A stretch of DNA of 49,490 nucleotides from Basidiobolus meristosporus CBS 931.73 (Eukaryota > Basidiobolomycota > Basidiobolomycetes > Basidiobolales > Basidiobolaceae), in contig MCFE01000655.1 of the NCBI GenBank assembly GCA_002104905.1, positions 1 through 49,490 on the forward strand, read 5' to 3'. Numbering within the stretch: the first letter of the stretch is position 1; every line of letters starts with the position of its first letter. The notes below the pieces were generated by a model that saw only the letters and a program-made list of their open reading frames with translations, was not told the DNA's origin and did not search any database. The position numbers and the translations under genes are program-made. Positions 1 through 12,032 of this stretch are shown here, piece after piece.

Positions 1-767
1 TGGCTCTTAATTCTGCGGATCAGACAGAAAATTCTAGTCTTATTAGTAATGATGGCCATATCGACGTTCAATTTTCTTGATGGGTTATCAACAACATATA
101 CAATTATAGAAGTAGCTGTATTTGCTCATTTGCTCGGATGACTTTCGAGGTTCTTTGTCCGCACAAACGTTCATAGACATCGCCAAGTTTGGATAGTCCC
201 CTCTTTCTAGCCTATTCCATTTACATCCGTAGCATTCATGAACCATCCATCATGTGGCTAAGGTCGATTCTGTGTTGTCACAGCAAGAATAGAACTGAAG
301 TGTGTCAGTGACTGCTAGAACAATGGAGCGATGTATGACAATGACTGCTAGATTAATGAAGAAAGATCAAAACTTGGGTGTGACAAGCTGAGTGTTGTAC
401 TCTCCAACTTGAAGCTTATACATTACCTCGGATAACGCTAGTAAAGCATTCCTTGGAGCAAACAAATCCTGGAATACGACTGTTGCCAAGTACATTAGAA
501 TCAATAGCAAAACTTGACACAATTCTGCCATCGGAATATTGGAATGAACTCTTTCACTTACCACATCAAAATGAAATTCTGATCAAATCGCTGGATTGGT
601 TTGTTATGCAAGAAAATAACTTGATAAAAATCTATACTCCGCCAGTGATAACCCGTTTACACCTACCAACTTTGCATTTTTAGTGACAGCTTTAGCCTAT
701 TTCCAGTCTAAGCAATTATTTAGCATCTAATTATCCATATAATACAAGGTTACACTTGATGAATATC
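1..767. other. no supported gene
   Basis: I see no convincing gene here. A 76-codon plus-strand ORF (453-683) and an overlapping minus-strand ORF (367-564) resemble no family I know and have no recognisable splice context. The segment lies downstream of the decayed permease remnant on the minus strand and may hold further, unrecognisable pieces of it. Confidence 0.5.
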
Positions 768-1158
768 TTAGAAATCAAATGTTCGGACTGAGAAAGCAGT
801 CAGCATGACGACAGTAAATAGCGCCTCGACTAAGATGCCAGTTTCTTGATATGCAAACTCAGGAGTGAGTACAGCGGATGCTGGATGGCCTCCACCTATG
901 CCAATTCCAAGAATGAAGCACCAAAAGCCAAGGACAGCAATCACGTTCACACCTTTCGCCCACGAGCCAGTAACAGCAAATAGTAGCAAAAATAATGATG
1001 ATCAGCTCTGAACCATACATCCTACTTCCAAGCCAATCGCCGAGGTAGCCAAGCAGTAGTGGTCCAATCAATGTGCCAAAAGTAGTAGCCCCTTTCAAGG
1101 GCCCTTTGTACTGGTTGGGTATTTTGTTGTTGTTGGTATAATAGACGTAGCCAATCAA
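768..1158 (-). pseudogene. PHO84-family phosphate permease remnant
   Basis: Two overlapping minus-strand frames together read as the early part of a fungal phosphate:H+ symporter (major facilitator superfamily, Pho84 family). The upstream frame (1158 down to about 985) has IGYVYY, then a segment like GTLIGPLLLGYLGDWLGS followed by RMYGSELIII, matching TM2, the loop and TM3. The other frame (about 989-768) continues with FILGIGIGGGHPASAVLTPEFA, the counterpart of the family GIGIGGDYPLSA motif, but with the Asp-Tyr-Pro-Leu core changed to Gly-His-Pro-Ala. The frame must shift near 985, there is no start, and the large C-terminal half is absent, so it cannot encode a working transporter. A faint further N-terminal trace may exist near 1250-1330. 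The family call is fairly sure; how the gene broke is inferred. Confidence 0.7.
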
Positions 1159-3327
1159 TCATGGGTACTTTAGTATGCTCAGATACTAGAATATATTAGG
1201 TATTGAGTTGATGAGGCAGTTACTGTAAACAACTTTCTGTCCTAAAACTGGGAGTCCATAAGTGATAAAAACACCATCTATGGACGTCAAAGTTTTAGTG
1301 CTACAGCAACAAGAGATTTTGGAGAGATTTCTGATTGGAACCCTTTGGTTTATGCTTCATCGCTGGGTTGTCAACAATGATTTTCTCTTGTGGTAAAATA
1401 CCGGGTACGATGCCTTTGTCCTGATAAATTTGGCTACCGTGAAAAGTAATCAGTGTGGCATCGGATTATTTATGAAAGGTGGTTTTACACTTGGTCCATA
1501 TATTTGCAGTTGATTTCTTGAGTTATCGGAATCAATTCCCTAGTGTTATGATGATTTTGGTGATACTGGATGTGATTGGGAGATCCAGTAGAATGTTTGG
1601 TTTTCATTTCATGATTGATTGAATGTAAGAATTGTATTCACACTTTCACAAGATTTTGGAAATAGGAGCATGTGGAATATGTCAAAGATGGTCACACGTG
1701 CAGCCAGAGGGTTTGGTCAGGGAATGATTCAGCTCTTTGACTAGGATCTGAGTGGCCATATTGATGTAAATATGACATCGGCAACATCAAGCGCTTTTAT
1801 AACACTCTAAACACAGAAAAGACTATTTTACCAATTGCTACCAAAGTTATATAGAGTATTTCAGTACACATGGAGTCTTCAATCAATAACGCATATCTTA
1901 CATATTAACTCTCCAACAAGTAGAGCTGGGTAATGGAAACAAATCCAAGAAAACTTGAGAAAGGCTTAATATCTGCTACAAATAGAATTGAAGACACGAG
2001 GATCATTTGAAACAGTTCTTCTTGTAGAGCATTATAAAAGTAAAGAGTGTGCGTGGTGGGAGATCCAGGTTTCTGAAATTGTTTAGCTTACCACCGGATT
2101 AGTGATAAGTCTTATACTTCGACTATAAGTGAAGTCCTGGAAGATCCTAAGACCCATTCTACAGCTTTCTGAGGCTTTCATCTTATTCTTTTCATTAGCT
2201 TGGCAAAGCTTACCGAAACATAAAAAATACTTTATTTGAACTTGATAAACCAACTAAATAAATCGTACAAGTCTTCAAGCTCTACAGACCACCTCCAATA
2301 CTCGCCAAAAACTTGCAAAAAATGTTTGTTTTGGGTCATTTTCGCAGGTTCGAAACTTTTGGCCACTCCCAACATTTGGTATTCCAAAAAATAGTCAAAT
2401 CCATGGCAATATGCAATAGTTCAGTAGATTGGTCAAGTGTAGAACCATAGAATTAGAACAATTGCATGCAATGCTAATTATCTGCCACAATTTCAATATT
2501 CCAAGAGTCTTTAGCATGAAACCTGCCGCCACAATCCATATATCCTCCAGCCAGCCTCTACAGAGAACAGCTCTCCACTAATATAGATATTCAAATGTTT
2601 AAATTAAGAAATATTCATATATTACTGAAGATTTATGGCTCTCTCCCCTCGCAACGATGCCGCTGAAACATGTATTTTATAAAGAGAAGTTTGAGATACA
2701 GGTACACCATACTAAATGAAAGAGAAATATTTAGCTTAGTTCAAAACTTAGAACTCAACCCCCCCAGGAAACCACGATCTTTGCGATGAATAGGCAGAGC
2801 GATATGATATAAACCAGATCCTTACCAAGTAAACCAAAGGTGAAATCTCAGCATATTAATGATTAAGCAAACCAATTGCTTGCGTCAAGACACAGTGCTA
2901 ATTTAACCATACTAGGTACCCATGAGACTCTACTTACACACAGAGGAATAGTAGCTTCTCTGAATGACCATATCTTGGCATGAAATAAGCATTCCTGTAT
3001 TTGTACAGTGATATGGTCGTACTAGGTTTCCCCGGTACCAAGCATTGGGGTGAAGCCAGGTAGGTTGATTTAACAAATGAATGTTGGAGCCAATAATTCG
3101 AACTTTGATCCTCCCTGGCCGAGTAAAGAGAATACATGGCGTAGTACGGGCTCCGTATTATACAAGTAAACACCTGAAGTATTTGTTATGGCGTGCCAAT
3201 TATAGATACGAGTTGTTGCACAGGATAACTTAATATTATAAAGGTGCTGTATACAACCTCCGCTGTTTAAGTTTGCTAAAGTCAAATCACCAGCATCGTT
3301 TAGCACTGCAAATAGTGGCCAAACACC
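1159..3327. other. long gene-poor stretch
   Basis: About 2.2 kb without a supportable coding region. Open frames are short and unrelated to known families. It is AT-rich and could include more decayed permease sequence (around 1250-1330 on the minus strand) and the ERG24 promoter at its right end. No tRNA, repeat array or transposon end was recognised. Confidence 0.5.
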
Positions 3328-5080
3328 ATGTCAGCCAATACCAAGCGGAAAGCTAATCCTCAGGAGGAAAGAAAGGTGTCCAACAACGGAGCCCTCTATC
3401 GGTTCAGTAGCCTCAATCCACAAACCACTCGCTTTGAATTTGGCGGGCCTTGGGGAGCTTCAGCATTGTTGTTGGTTATGCCTTTGCTGACTCTTCACTT
3501 TGCTTATGAATGTGATGGGATCCATTCGTGTACTTTCTTTCCAGAGCTTGGCCAAATGCATTGGACTTTCGAGAACTTAATCGACTACCAAGCAATTCTT
3601 GCTTATTTGGCGTGGGTAGCATACCTAATTGCTCTATTCCACCTACTTCCTGGAAAAAGTGTAGAAGGCACTACTTTACGAACTGGAAAGAGATTGCGAT
3701 ATAAGCTCAACGGTGAGTTGCAAACTAGCCGCCTATTTAGTGACCATCCCCTAACCACCCCTCTTATCGGTACATTTATAGGACTCAAAACGTTCTATAC
3801 TACTCTGGGCCTTTGTGCTGGGGTAGTAATTACCTTTGGACATAGTCCGTTTCTATTCATTCCTAGACATTTCTTGGGAATCGTTTTTGCGTCAATCCTT
3901 TTCTCCTTCGTCGTAGGATTCCTGCTCTACGCCAAATCGTTCGGAAGCCAGGCGCTGTTGGCACTACCAGGGAACTCCGGCAACATGGTGTATGATGTGA
4001 GTAATCCTATCCGATGCATCCCTGGTGTCTCACCAATTCATACTATATCGTAGTATTTCATAGGTAGAGAGCTAAACCCACGTCTGGGTGATCTGGATTT
4101 GAAATGTTTCTCTGAGCTAAGACCTGGCCTTATTGGCTGGGCTCTCATCAACTTCTCGTTTGCTTGTCAGCAGTACGAGGTCATGGGCCGGGTCACCAAC
4201 TCCATGATCTTGGTGAACCTGTTTGAGCTCTGGTATGTCTTTGATGCCATCTACAACGAGCCCGCCATCTTGTCCACCATGGATATCACCAGTGATGGTT
4301 TCGGCTGGATGCTAGTATGTGCTGATTATTCCTGGGTGGGTCTAAGCGCATTCTTAACGACGTAGAGGCTGCCGATTGACTAACCCTTCACCGATATCAG
4401 GTTCCCTTGAATTACACCTTGCACACACGTTATCTTGCAGTTTATCCAAATGACCTTGGAGCGGTTGCAATGGCTGCGATCCTGACTCTTCACTTAGGAA
4501 GTTATTATGTATTCCGTGCTGCCAATAGTCAGAAACATCAATTCCGTCACAACCCAGAGAGCGCCGATGTACAAGGTAGGCCAGGGTGCTCTATATCCTG
4601 TGGTTCCTCGATGGTGGGCACGTGACAGGGCTATGAACTAACGGACGTTTAGGATTGAAGTATCTCCAAACGCAGTCCGGATCCAAGCTTCTCATCTCCG
4701 GTTATTGGGGAGTGGCAAGACATATCAATTATCTTGCTGACTGGACGATGTCGTTTGCGTGGAGCCTGCCATGCGGTATAGTAGATATTCACACACACAC
4801 ACACCACCCCAACTCCTCTGTAGCTAACCACGACACATGAACATTGTGCTGAACCTAGGCTTCGGTGGCTTGTGCCCTTACTTCTACCCTATCTATTTCG
4901 CCTTTCTACTTCTCCACCGGGAGGGCCGTGATCACGAAAAATGCCACGCGAAGTACGGGAAGGACTGGGAGAAATACTGCAAAATTGTGAAGTGGCGGAT
5001 ACTCCCAGGTGATGGCTGCCATGACCCTTGAATCCACAACGATCGATGCTAACTCGAATGCCAATCTAGGAATCTATTAA
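3328..5080 (+). CDS. ERG24: sterol C14-reductase
   Basis: Delta14-sterol reductase of the ER membrane; it uses NADPH to reduce the C14-C15 double bond left after lanosterol/eburicol C14-demethylation in ergosterol synthesis. Six exons give 469 residues: 3328-3996, 4054-4335, 4401-4575, 4653-4775, 4859-5008 and 5070-5080. The family signature [15 protein letters not shown] is restored exactly across intron 1. The second signature, [15 protein letters not shown], lies in exon 4, and the protein ends RILPGIY, as is typical. The last exon is only 11 nt (end of Gly, Ile, Tyr, stop). Multiple hydrophobic segments fit the ERG4/ERG24 family. Intron 4 carries a CA microsatellite. The start is the first ATG of the long frame, and total length is normal for the family. 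I am confident in the product; the first ATG is the only soft point. Confidence 0.95.
4790..4804. repeat. CA microsatellite in ERG24 intron 4
   Basis: A short (CA)n tract of about seven units lies inside the 83-bp intron 4776-4858. It is probably neutral but may be length-polymorphic. Confidence 0.8.
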
Positions 5081-6942
5081 TGATCAAGCGGAAACTGATT
5101 GGCGTCGGTGTATCTTGGTGGAGCAAGCCTGACCAGGTTTCACGTATATGCGTCAGTTGATTTGAACTGAAGCATCAAATAAAGTATAATCAACCAACTA
5201 CCCATTGAACATTTGCCAAAACAGCGCAGCTATTTCCGCAGGGAAGTTTGTCCGGCTCAGCACTAGCTCTGCTAAGGGTGGGCTTGTTCTGGGTGCACCA
5301 CCTCCCTACCATTGATCTGGCGTGGAATAGCTGCCTTCGTGTCAGTAGGGAAATGAACATCTGGCCAACGACTTGTGAGCCTAGCTTGCCAAGCAGGATA
5401 AATAACGTAAAAATGCTTCTCTGATCAGGGTTGATTACACGACTCTAATGAGCCGAGTGAAACCCATTCCGTACGATCAGCTTGTTTGAGGAGCGGTGTT
5501 GTGGTTGAGGGGAGCTTGGTGGAGAATGGTAAATACCTAAACGTAAAGTGATGACTGCCACTGCATCAAGCCAATAATCCTCCACCTCGTCTTCAGGGGG
5601 ACGCCATTCCAGATTGGAACTGGATAAGCTCACACACATGACCAAAAGCCTTAGTTAGGTATGGAGCGAGATAGAGCACAAGTGTATCGTGGTGCAAAGA
5701 AAACAGCAATGATTGGTTTTGGCTGGAATACGGTCCCTAAATCAATAGGGCAACTATATATGCTTGGGTCTCCGTTGCGAGGATTTGCTCCGTTCTTCCG
5801 AGTGCGAATATACAGTGATGATTATTGAGCTGTTATATGTGGCAAGCTCAATCACAGCAATCAGTAGTGGTACATTTGATTCGCACTGATAGCATGTAGC
5901 TCAGACACACCATTTACTCAGATTGCGGAGCCCCCTCAGAGCAGTGGAAGTAACCCACGGGACAGTAATTCATTTCAAAAGATGCAAGGTCAGTATTCGC
6001 GTCAATCCACTTTCCACGGTCGTCGTCCACGGCTTCCTCAGAGGAATTACTGACACAATTGCACGGGTTGAACGCGTGGAGCAAAGTGACACAAGCTTTC
6101 AAGGTTCACGCACAACGCAACGTTACGCCAAATATAGACCCATAGCACTATCAATGGCCAATCGTAGCTGGCGGGTCAGTATGAGTTAGGTGGCATCCAT
6201 CCTGCGTGTGACAGATTAGAATTGCGTCTGCTTCAGATCGGGATTTTCAAAAGATCACCTGCGACTTCTACTCAAATAGATCCCAGTGAGTGCGGGGCTT
6301 ATATTTAGCCGTTCAACCGGATCGAAACAAAGCTTATAACTTATTTGCTGCATATGGAAATCCTGCTGAATTTTAGAGACACCCTCGACTGGGTTGATAT
6401 GGATCATCATATGTCCAAAGGCGACTTACATCAACAATAGCAAGAATGCTCAGCATGGAGCATCCTAAAATCTGGTAAGACATTGTTCCAATCCATCACA
6501 CCGCCGTTAGTGTTATTTGAAGGAACATCCCAGATGCTGATTTCAGAGCGAAGGCTCTTAGAGGGGCTCCCTTATTTAGCAGTCGTGTCACCTAAAATTC
6601 ATCAAACTATCTCTTTAATAGGAGCTGCGAAAAATTGAATATACTGGTTTATGGAAAGATGACAAATACTTGGGGAAAATGAACGATGAACTTGCTATGA
6701 GTCGATTGGAGGAGATATGTATGTGGATTAGTAAGGCAACCTGAGAATCTAAGATCGACTATGGATACAACTTTATTTAAGCTTGTTGACGGAGCAATTC
6801 GACTCAACGACCATTTTTCTGTCACTTCGATATTGTCTCCAGTAGACTCCTATTCTCTAATACACTCCCCACACTTTCAAGCTTTCCTCCGTTCCCTGAA
6901 TAAAACTGCACCCATTGTGTACTCTGTTCGGATATTCTCAAC
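5081..6942. other. intergenic, ERG24 to ABC transporter
   Basis: About 1.9 kb between two same-strand genes. Small ORFs on both strands (for example 5445-5645 minus and 5923-6189 plus) match no family and show no paired splice sites. The right part presumably holds the ABC transporter promoter; I recognise no specific operator. Confidence 0.5.
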
Positions 6943-9900
6943 ATGTCCGAGAAAGTACAGATAGAAGGAACAAGCGAAAAAGCTGCACCCACTGATGAGC
7001 ATCCTTTACCCGTGGTGCCCGAAGTTAATGCCAACATAGTATCCCGTATTGTGTTTTGGTGGTTAAATTCCCTTATGCTTAAAGGCTACAAACGACCTCT
7101 GGAGAAAGAGGACCTTTATGATTTGGGTGCTATGTATAACGCTGAAAACCTGTCTACCCGATTCGAAGACTCCTGGAGAAACGAACGGCTAAGACCAAAA
7201 CCCTCGTTGTTTCACGCGCTTCATGTTACTTTCGGAAGGCGCTTCTGGCCAGCTGGCATCCTCAAGTTTCTAGGTGATTTAGCACAGACCGTATCACCTT
7301 TGTTTGTCAGAGAAATCACAAACTACGTGAGTGAGTCTGCTCGACATAATGAGGTTCATGGGGTAGGATACGGATTCGGCCTTGCAATCGGCTTACTCTT
7401 AATCCAAATCTTTGGTACGCTCTGTACACACGCTTATTTCCATCTTACCATGACAACTGGTTTCGCTATTCGATCCACACTAATCACGAATATTTACAAA
7501 AAATCGATGATTCTCTCGGGGAAGGCTAGGCAGACATATTCGGCAGGAAAAGTCACCAATATCATGTCAACGGATACCTCTCGTATAGACATGACCTGTG
7601 GATATCTACAAATGCTGTGGCTAAGTCCAATTCAATTAATCATTGTTTTAGGATTGTTGATCGACACTCTGGGCCCGTCAGCTCTGGCAGGCTTTGCTAT
7701 TTTGGTTATTTTCGGCCCACTACAAGGGTATATCATGCGAAAACTCGCAGTATTCAGGAGAAGAGCAGCAGCTGTTACTGATCAAAGAGTGAAGGCAACC
7801 CAGGAGGTTCTTCAAGGTATCAAAGTCATAAAATTCTTTGCCTGGGAGGAGAGTTTCGGCCAAAAATTGTCTGAGCTTCGTAATCAAGAACTCATCAGTG
7901 TGCGGAAGTTGCTTATCATTCGTGCACTTATCTTTTCCGCTGCATTGGTTGTTCCGGTCTTTGCCAGTATTTTATCGTTTGTGGTCTATTACTTGGCTGG
8001 CAATGAGTTAACGCCTGGTGTTGTGTTCTCCTCCGTTGCTCTATTTAATGTACTACGGCTACCCCTGATGCTTTTCCCTGCTATCATTGGCTTCACCGTG
8101 GATGCCAAGGTCTCCCTTGGCCGCATTCAAGAGTTGCTTCTTGCTCCTGAATTAGACACCCTCCCGCCGATTGAACACAGTGCCGATTTTGGTGTACGCG
8201 TTGAAAATGGTAAATTTATGTGGGAGAGTCCTCCACCCGAGGAGGAAGATCCAAAGAAGAAGAAGAGAAGAATGAAGGAAGAGAAGAAGAACAAGAAAAA
8301 GACGAAAACGAAGTCTGTCAAAAATGATTTGAAGCAAGCCGAAAATAGCGACGAAGGAATAACAGTAGAAAATACTATAATTGATGACAAGAACTCGGGC
8401 GAAGCCAAAGACAGCGCGGCACCATTCCTTCGCGATATCAACTTCTCAATTCCAAAAGGAAAGCTTGTGGCGGTAGTTGGATCAGTTGGAAGCGGAAAAA
8501 GCTCTTTACTTAATGCGCTTGTCGGAGAAATGCGGATGGTTGAGGGTAGCATCACATTTGGAGGCCGAGTTGGTTATTGTCCGCAAACCGCCTGGATCCA
8601 GAATGCCACCTTGAAAGATAACATAATCTTCGGTTTGCCGTTCAATGAAGAGAGGTACAAGCGCGTACTGCATGTATGTGCTCTGGAGCGCGATTTGGAG
8701 GTGTTGCCCGGCGGTGACTATACCGAGATTGGTGAACGTGGTATCAATCTATCTGGCGGCCAAAAGCAACGTCTAAATATCGCTCGTGCAGTCTATTTCG
8801 ATAGTGATATCATCTTATTGGATGATCCCCTATCTGCAGTTGATGCACATGTTGGTAAACACTTATTTGACAAGTGTATTGTGGGTGAGTTGGCTGGCAA
8901 GACACGTTTGCTCGTTACTCATCAGCTGCACTATATTCGCCATTGTGACTATGTTCTCTACTTAAACGATGGCAGGATTACAGAGCAAGGCACGTATCAA
9001 GAACTTATGAACAACAACAACTCTTTCGCCAAACTTCTACAAGAATATGGAGGAATTGACGAGGAGGAGGAGGAGGAGGAGGGAGGCGAAAGGGACGCCG
9101 ACCAATCTTCCAATAGCACTATTATCGATGAAAGTCCTAAACCTCCTGTAGTGACTGAGGTGCCTACAAAAGGAGCTGCTGTAGCTGCTGTCCGTGCACC
9201 TGGCTTGATGACTACTGAAGAAAGGTCTACTGGTGCAGTCAATTCAAAGGTGTATATGCTGTACTTCGCCGCTGGTGGTGGCCTTGTTGCCCTATCTGGG
9301 ATTATTGTATTGCTAATCCTGACGCAAGTTGTTCGCGTTGGAAACGATCTGTGGCTGAGCTACTGGTCTGAGGAAAAGTGGGGCCTATCTAAACAGCTCT
9401 ATATGGGTGTTTACGTTGCCTGGGGTGTTGGACAATCTATATTTATGCTCTTCTTTGGTGTAAGTGTGGCCATCTCCGGAATTATGTCAGCAAGAACTCT
9501 TCACAACAACGCAATCGCCAGGGTCTTCCGTGCTCCAATGTCATTTTTTGATACTACACCACTAGGTCGTATCATTAATAGATTTAGCAAGGATATCGAC
9601 TCAATTGATAATTTACTGGCAGATTCATTCCGAATGTTCTCTAACACCTTAGCAACTACACTTGCTACTTTTATTCTAATTTCGGTTATTTTCCCAATGT
9701 TCTTAATACCCCTTGTTCCTCTCCTTGTTATCTACTATTTCGTGCAACTATTCTATAGAGCTACTTCTAGAGAAGTGAAGCGATTGGATTCAATCTCACG
9801 TTCACCTCTTTACGCCCATTTTTCGGAGACTCTAAATGGGCTGGCGACTATTCGTGCTTATCGCGTCCAGGACCGCTTCACTCGAACCAATGAGAAGTTC

Positions 9901-10989
9901 ATGAACGGGAACAATCGCCCTTACTATTTGAGCATTTCGATTCAGCGCTGGCTTGGTGTTCGTCTGGAGACCATTGCGAATATACTTACATTCTTCGCTA
10001 CGGTTTTCGCAGTTCTAGCTCGTGGAAAAGTAGCACCGGGCCAGGTTGGTCTTGTACTCTCATACTCTCTCCAAGTAACCGGTGTGTTCAATTGGTGCGT
10101 ACGACAAGCAGCTGAGGTTGAGACCAATATGAATGCTGTTGAGCGAGTGGACCATTACATTCATAACATAGAATCCGAAGCCGACCTAGTAATTGGGGAT
10201 AGGCGCCCCGAACCCGAGTGGCCTCAAAGAGGAGATATTGAGATCAAAGATCTAGAACTCTCTTATCGTGAAGGCCTTCCGCCAGTGCTCCATGGAATCA
10301 ATCTCAGCATTACAGGTGGTGAGAAGGTTGGCGTAGTGGGGAGAACCGGTGCAGGCAAATCTTCTATCATGATAGCTCTATTCAGAGTGGTTGAAGCTAG
10401 CCGCGGTTCTATTGATATTGATGGCATTGACATCTCTTCTATTGGGCTTCACGATCTTCGTTCCAAACTTGCTATCATTCCACAGGACCCTGTCCTCTTC
10501 ACAGGAACCGTACGCTCAAACCTCGATCCTTTCAACAATCATACCGACCAGGAACTTTGGGACGTACTAGGACGAGCTGATTTGAAAACCTACTTTTCGA
10601 CGCTTCCCAGTGGTTTAGAGTCGGATATTACAGAAGGAGGTGAAAACTTGTCTGCTGGACAACGTCAACTATTATGTCTTGCGCGAGCAATGTTGACACG
10701 CTCTAGAATTGTAATTATGGATGAAGCCACAGCCTCAGTTGATGTCCAGACTGATGCTTTAATCCAAAAGGCCTTGAGAGTCGATTTCGCTCAATGCACC
10801 GTCCTGACCATTGCACATCGCCTAAATACAGTCATCGATTACGACAAGATCTTGGTGCTTGATAATGGCAATGTCAAAGAATTTGACTCTCCCAAGAATC
10901 TGCTGTCAGATGTGAACTCCGCATTCTATTCAATGGTGCAAGAAACGGGACCGGCCAATGCAGCACTTCTAATGTCGCTGGCAAAGTAA
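6943..10989 (+). CDS. ABCC-type (MRP-like) ABC transporter
   Basis: Full-size ATP-binding cassette exporter of 1348 residues in one uninterrupted exon, with order TMD1-NBD1-TMD2-NBD2. It lacks the extra N-terminal TMD0 of Ycf1/MRP1, so it is a short ABCC. NBD1 has Walker A GSVGSGKS (513-520), signature LSGGQ (603-607) and Walker B IILLDD (623-628), where Asp replaces the catalytic Glu as usual in ABCC. NBD2 has Walker A GRTGAGKS (1133-1140), signature LSAGQ (1236-1240) and a canonical Glu1261 after Asp1260. A Lys/Glu-rich insert of about 60-70 residues (about 427-490) sits inside NBD1 before Walker A, and a Glu tract follows NBD1 (about residue 706). Family members pump glutathione conjugates, drugs or organic anions at the vacuole or plasma membrane; the substrate cannot be read here. 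An AATAAA lies 131 bp after the stop. Confidence 0.93.
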   Translation: MSEKVQIEGTSEKAAPTDEHPLPVVPEVNANIVSRIVFWWLNSLMLKGYKRPLEKEDLYDLGAMYNAENLSTRFEDSWRNERLRPKPSLFHALHVTFGRRFWPAGILKFLGDLAQTVSPLFVREITNYVSESARHNEVHGVGYGFGLAIGLLLIQIFGTLCTHAYFHLTMTTGFAIRSTLITNIYKKSMILSGKARQTYSAGKVTNIMSTDTSRIDMTCGYLQMLWLSPIQLIIVLGLLIDTLGPSALAGFAILVIFGPLQGYIMRKLAVFRRRAAAVTDQRVKATQEVLQGIKVIKFFAWEESFGQKLSELRNQELISVRKLLIIRALIFSAALVVPVFASILSFVVYYLAGNELTPGVVFSSVALFNVLRLPLMLFPAIIGFTVDAKVSLGRIQELLLAPELDTLPPIEHSADFGVRVENGKFMWESPPPEEEDPKKKKRRMKEEKKNKKKTKTKSVKNDLKQAENSDEGITVENTIIDDKNSGEAKDSAAPFLRDINFSIPKGKLVAVVGSVGSGKSSLLNALVGEMRMVEGSITFGGRVGYCPQTAWIQNATLKDNIIFGLPFNEERYKRVLHVCALERDLEVLPGGDYTEIGERGINLSGGQKQRLNIARAVYFDSDIILLDDPLSAVDAHVGKHLFDKCIVGELAGKTRLLVTHQLHYIRHCDYVLYLNDGRITEQGTYQELMNNNNSFAKLLQEYGGIDEEEEEEEGGERDADQSSNSTIIDESPKPPVVTEVPTKGAAVAAVRAPGLMTTEERSTGAVNSKVYMLYFAAGGGLVALSGIIVLLILTQVVRVGNDLWLSYWSEEKWGLSKQLYMGVYVAWGVGQSIFMLFFGVSVAISGIMSARTLHNNAIARVFRAPMSFFDTTPLGRIINRFSKDIDSIDNLLADSFRMFSNTLATTLATFILISVIFPMFLIPLVPLLVIYYFVQLFYRATSREVKRLDSISRSPLYAHFSETLNGLATIRAYRVQDRFTRTNEKFMNGNNRPYYLSISIQRWLGVRLETIANILTFFATVFAVLARGKVAPGQVGLVLSYSLQVTGVFNWCVRQAAEVETNMNAVERVDHYIHNIESEADLVIGDRRPEPEWPQRGDIEIKDLELSYREGLPPVLHGINLSITGGEKVGVVGRTGAGKSSIMIALFRVVEASRGSIDIDGIDISSIGLHDLRSKLAIIPQDPVLFTGTVRSNLDPFNNHTDQELWDVLGRADLKTYFSTLPSGLESDITEGGENLSAGQRQLLCLARAMLTRSRIVIMDEATASVDVQTDALIQKALRVDFAQCTVLTIAHRLNTVIDYDKILVLDNGNVKEFDSPKNLLSDVNSAFYSMVQETGPANAALLMSLAK

Positions 10990-12032
10990 ATTTGAGTCGT
11001 TTTAGTTTTGATCAAGTCAGGTCAATGGTTAATTTACGCATGTAGTTTCATTAATTGAGTGTTTTTCGCCATCCTGTATCCAACGAGATGGGTCATTTTG
11101 TCGACCGTAGCACTGTATCAATAAATGTATTTATATATATGGCTAGTAAGTGAGATGTCCATCACTGGCAGCAAGCTGCTCATTAATCTCGTGATTGGCT
11201 CGAATATTTTTCATAGCTGGATAGGGCGAGAAGCAAGATATGCAGGATCAGCAGCTTTTACTGGACTGACTATTGGTAGGTGGGATGATCAATGAATGCA
11301 GGCGTGGCTCTCTGTATGCTGAGACCAACGGAACCAGGTGGCCAACCATAACCCAAAAGCATGTATGATGTACCACGCTATATAGCACTACGGAAACTTA
11401 TTCGTTGATTAGCTTGTGATGATGGAAAGACCTGATGTTTTACATCATGACTAAATTGATGTCCTCGGAACGAAAAAAACCCGAAGGCCCAATCGGGCTT
11501 CACATAAGAGCTTCTGGTGGATTTGTCCTCTGTATGCGGTTGATGGGAGGGAGCAAATTGTATAAGCTTCAGAACCAAGTTGATTCAGGTGCTAATGGCC
11601 AAGAGCCTGGAGAGTTGCATCGTGGATCATGAATTGCTTTTGTCGGCTGCCTTATTGGTTGATTGGTTGAGTAGATTCGTTCTATTCTCGTGTTGGTATA
11701 GTAGGAATGGAAGCACAGTAACCAATGCAAGCGACTGACTTTCGGACTACATAGTGGTTGCATAGGATTCGGGGTTTATTGGGCAAAACCGAGATATTCC
11801 AGATAATTCTCGGTAACTGAGATTCCTGACTTCCCAACTCCGTAGTTTTGCGGCTTCAATCCAGGCCTATTTCCGAATCAGTAGGATGCGTGCGAATGGC
11901 ATCTTACCTATCTGAGCCCCTCGTGCTTATTATTATGGCATCCCCTTTGAGTGTACTGCATGTTTCTTGAGCTAGTATAATATTACCTATCTTCCTCCAA
12001 AACAGCCTTGATACACCAAAATTTTGAAGCGA
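10990..12032. other. intergenic, no gene seen
   Basis: About 1 kb between the ABC transporter stop and the magnesium transporter start. It begins with the likely 3' UTR of the ABC gene (AATAAA at 11120-11125, then a TA-rich run). ORFs at 11378-11763 overlap each other on both strands and resemble nothing. Confidence 0.5.

Noticed and set aside
3086-3154. tRNA-like segment with GGAGCC/GGCTCC ends and a TTCGAA loop on the minus strand
   Set aside because: It is only 69 nt, the T-arm and acceptor spacing is off by two bases, and there is no D-loop. Treated as a chance inverted repeat.
8127-8555. 142-codon minus-strand ORF rich in Phe/Leu/Ser
   Set aside because: Antisense of the Lys/Glu-rich insert and NBD1 of the ABC transporter; composition is the mirror of AAG/GAG codons.
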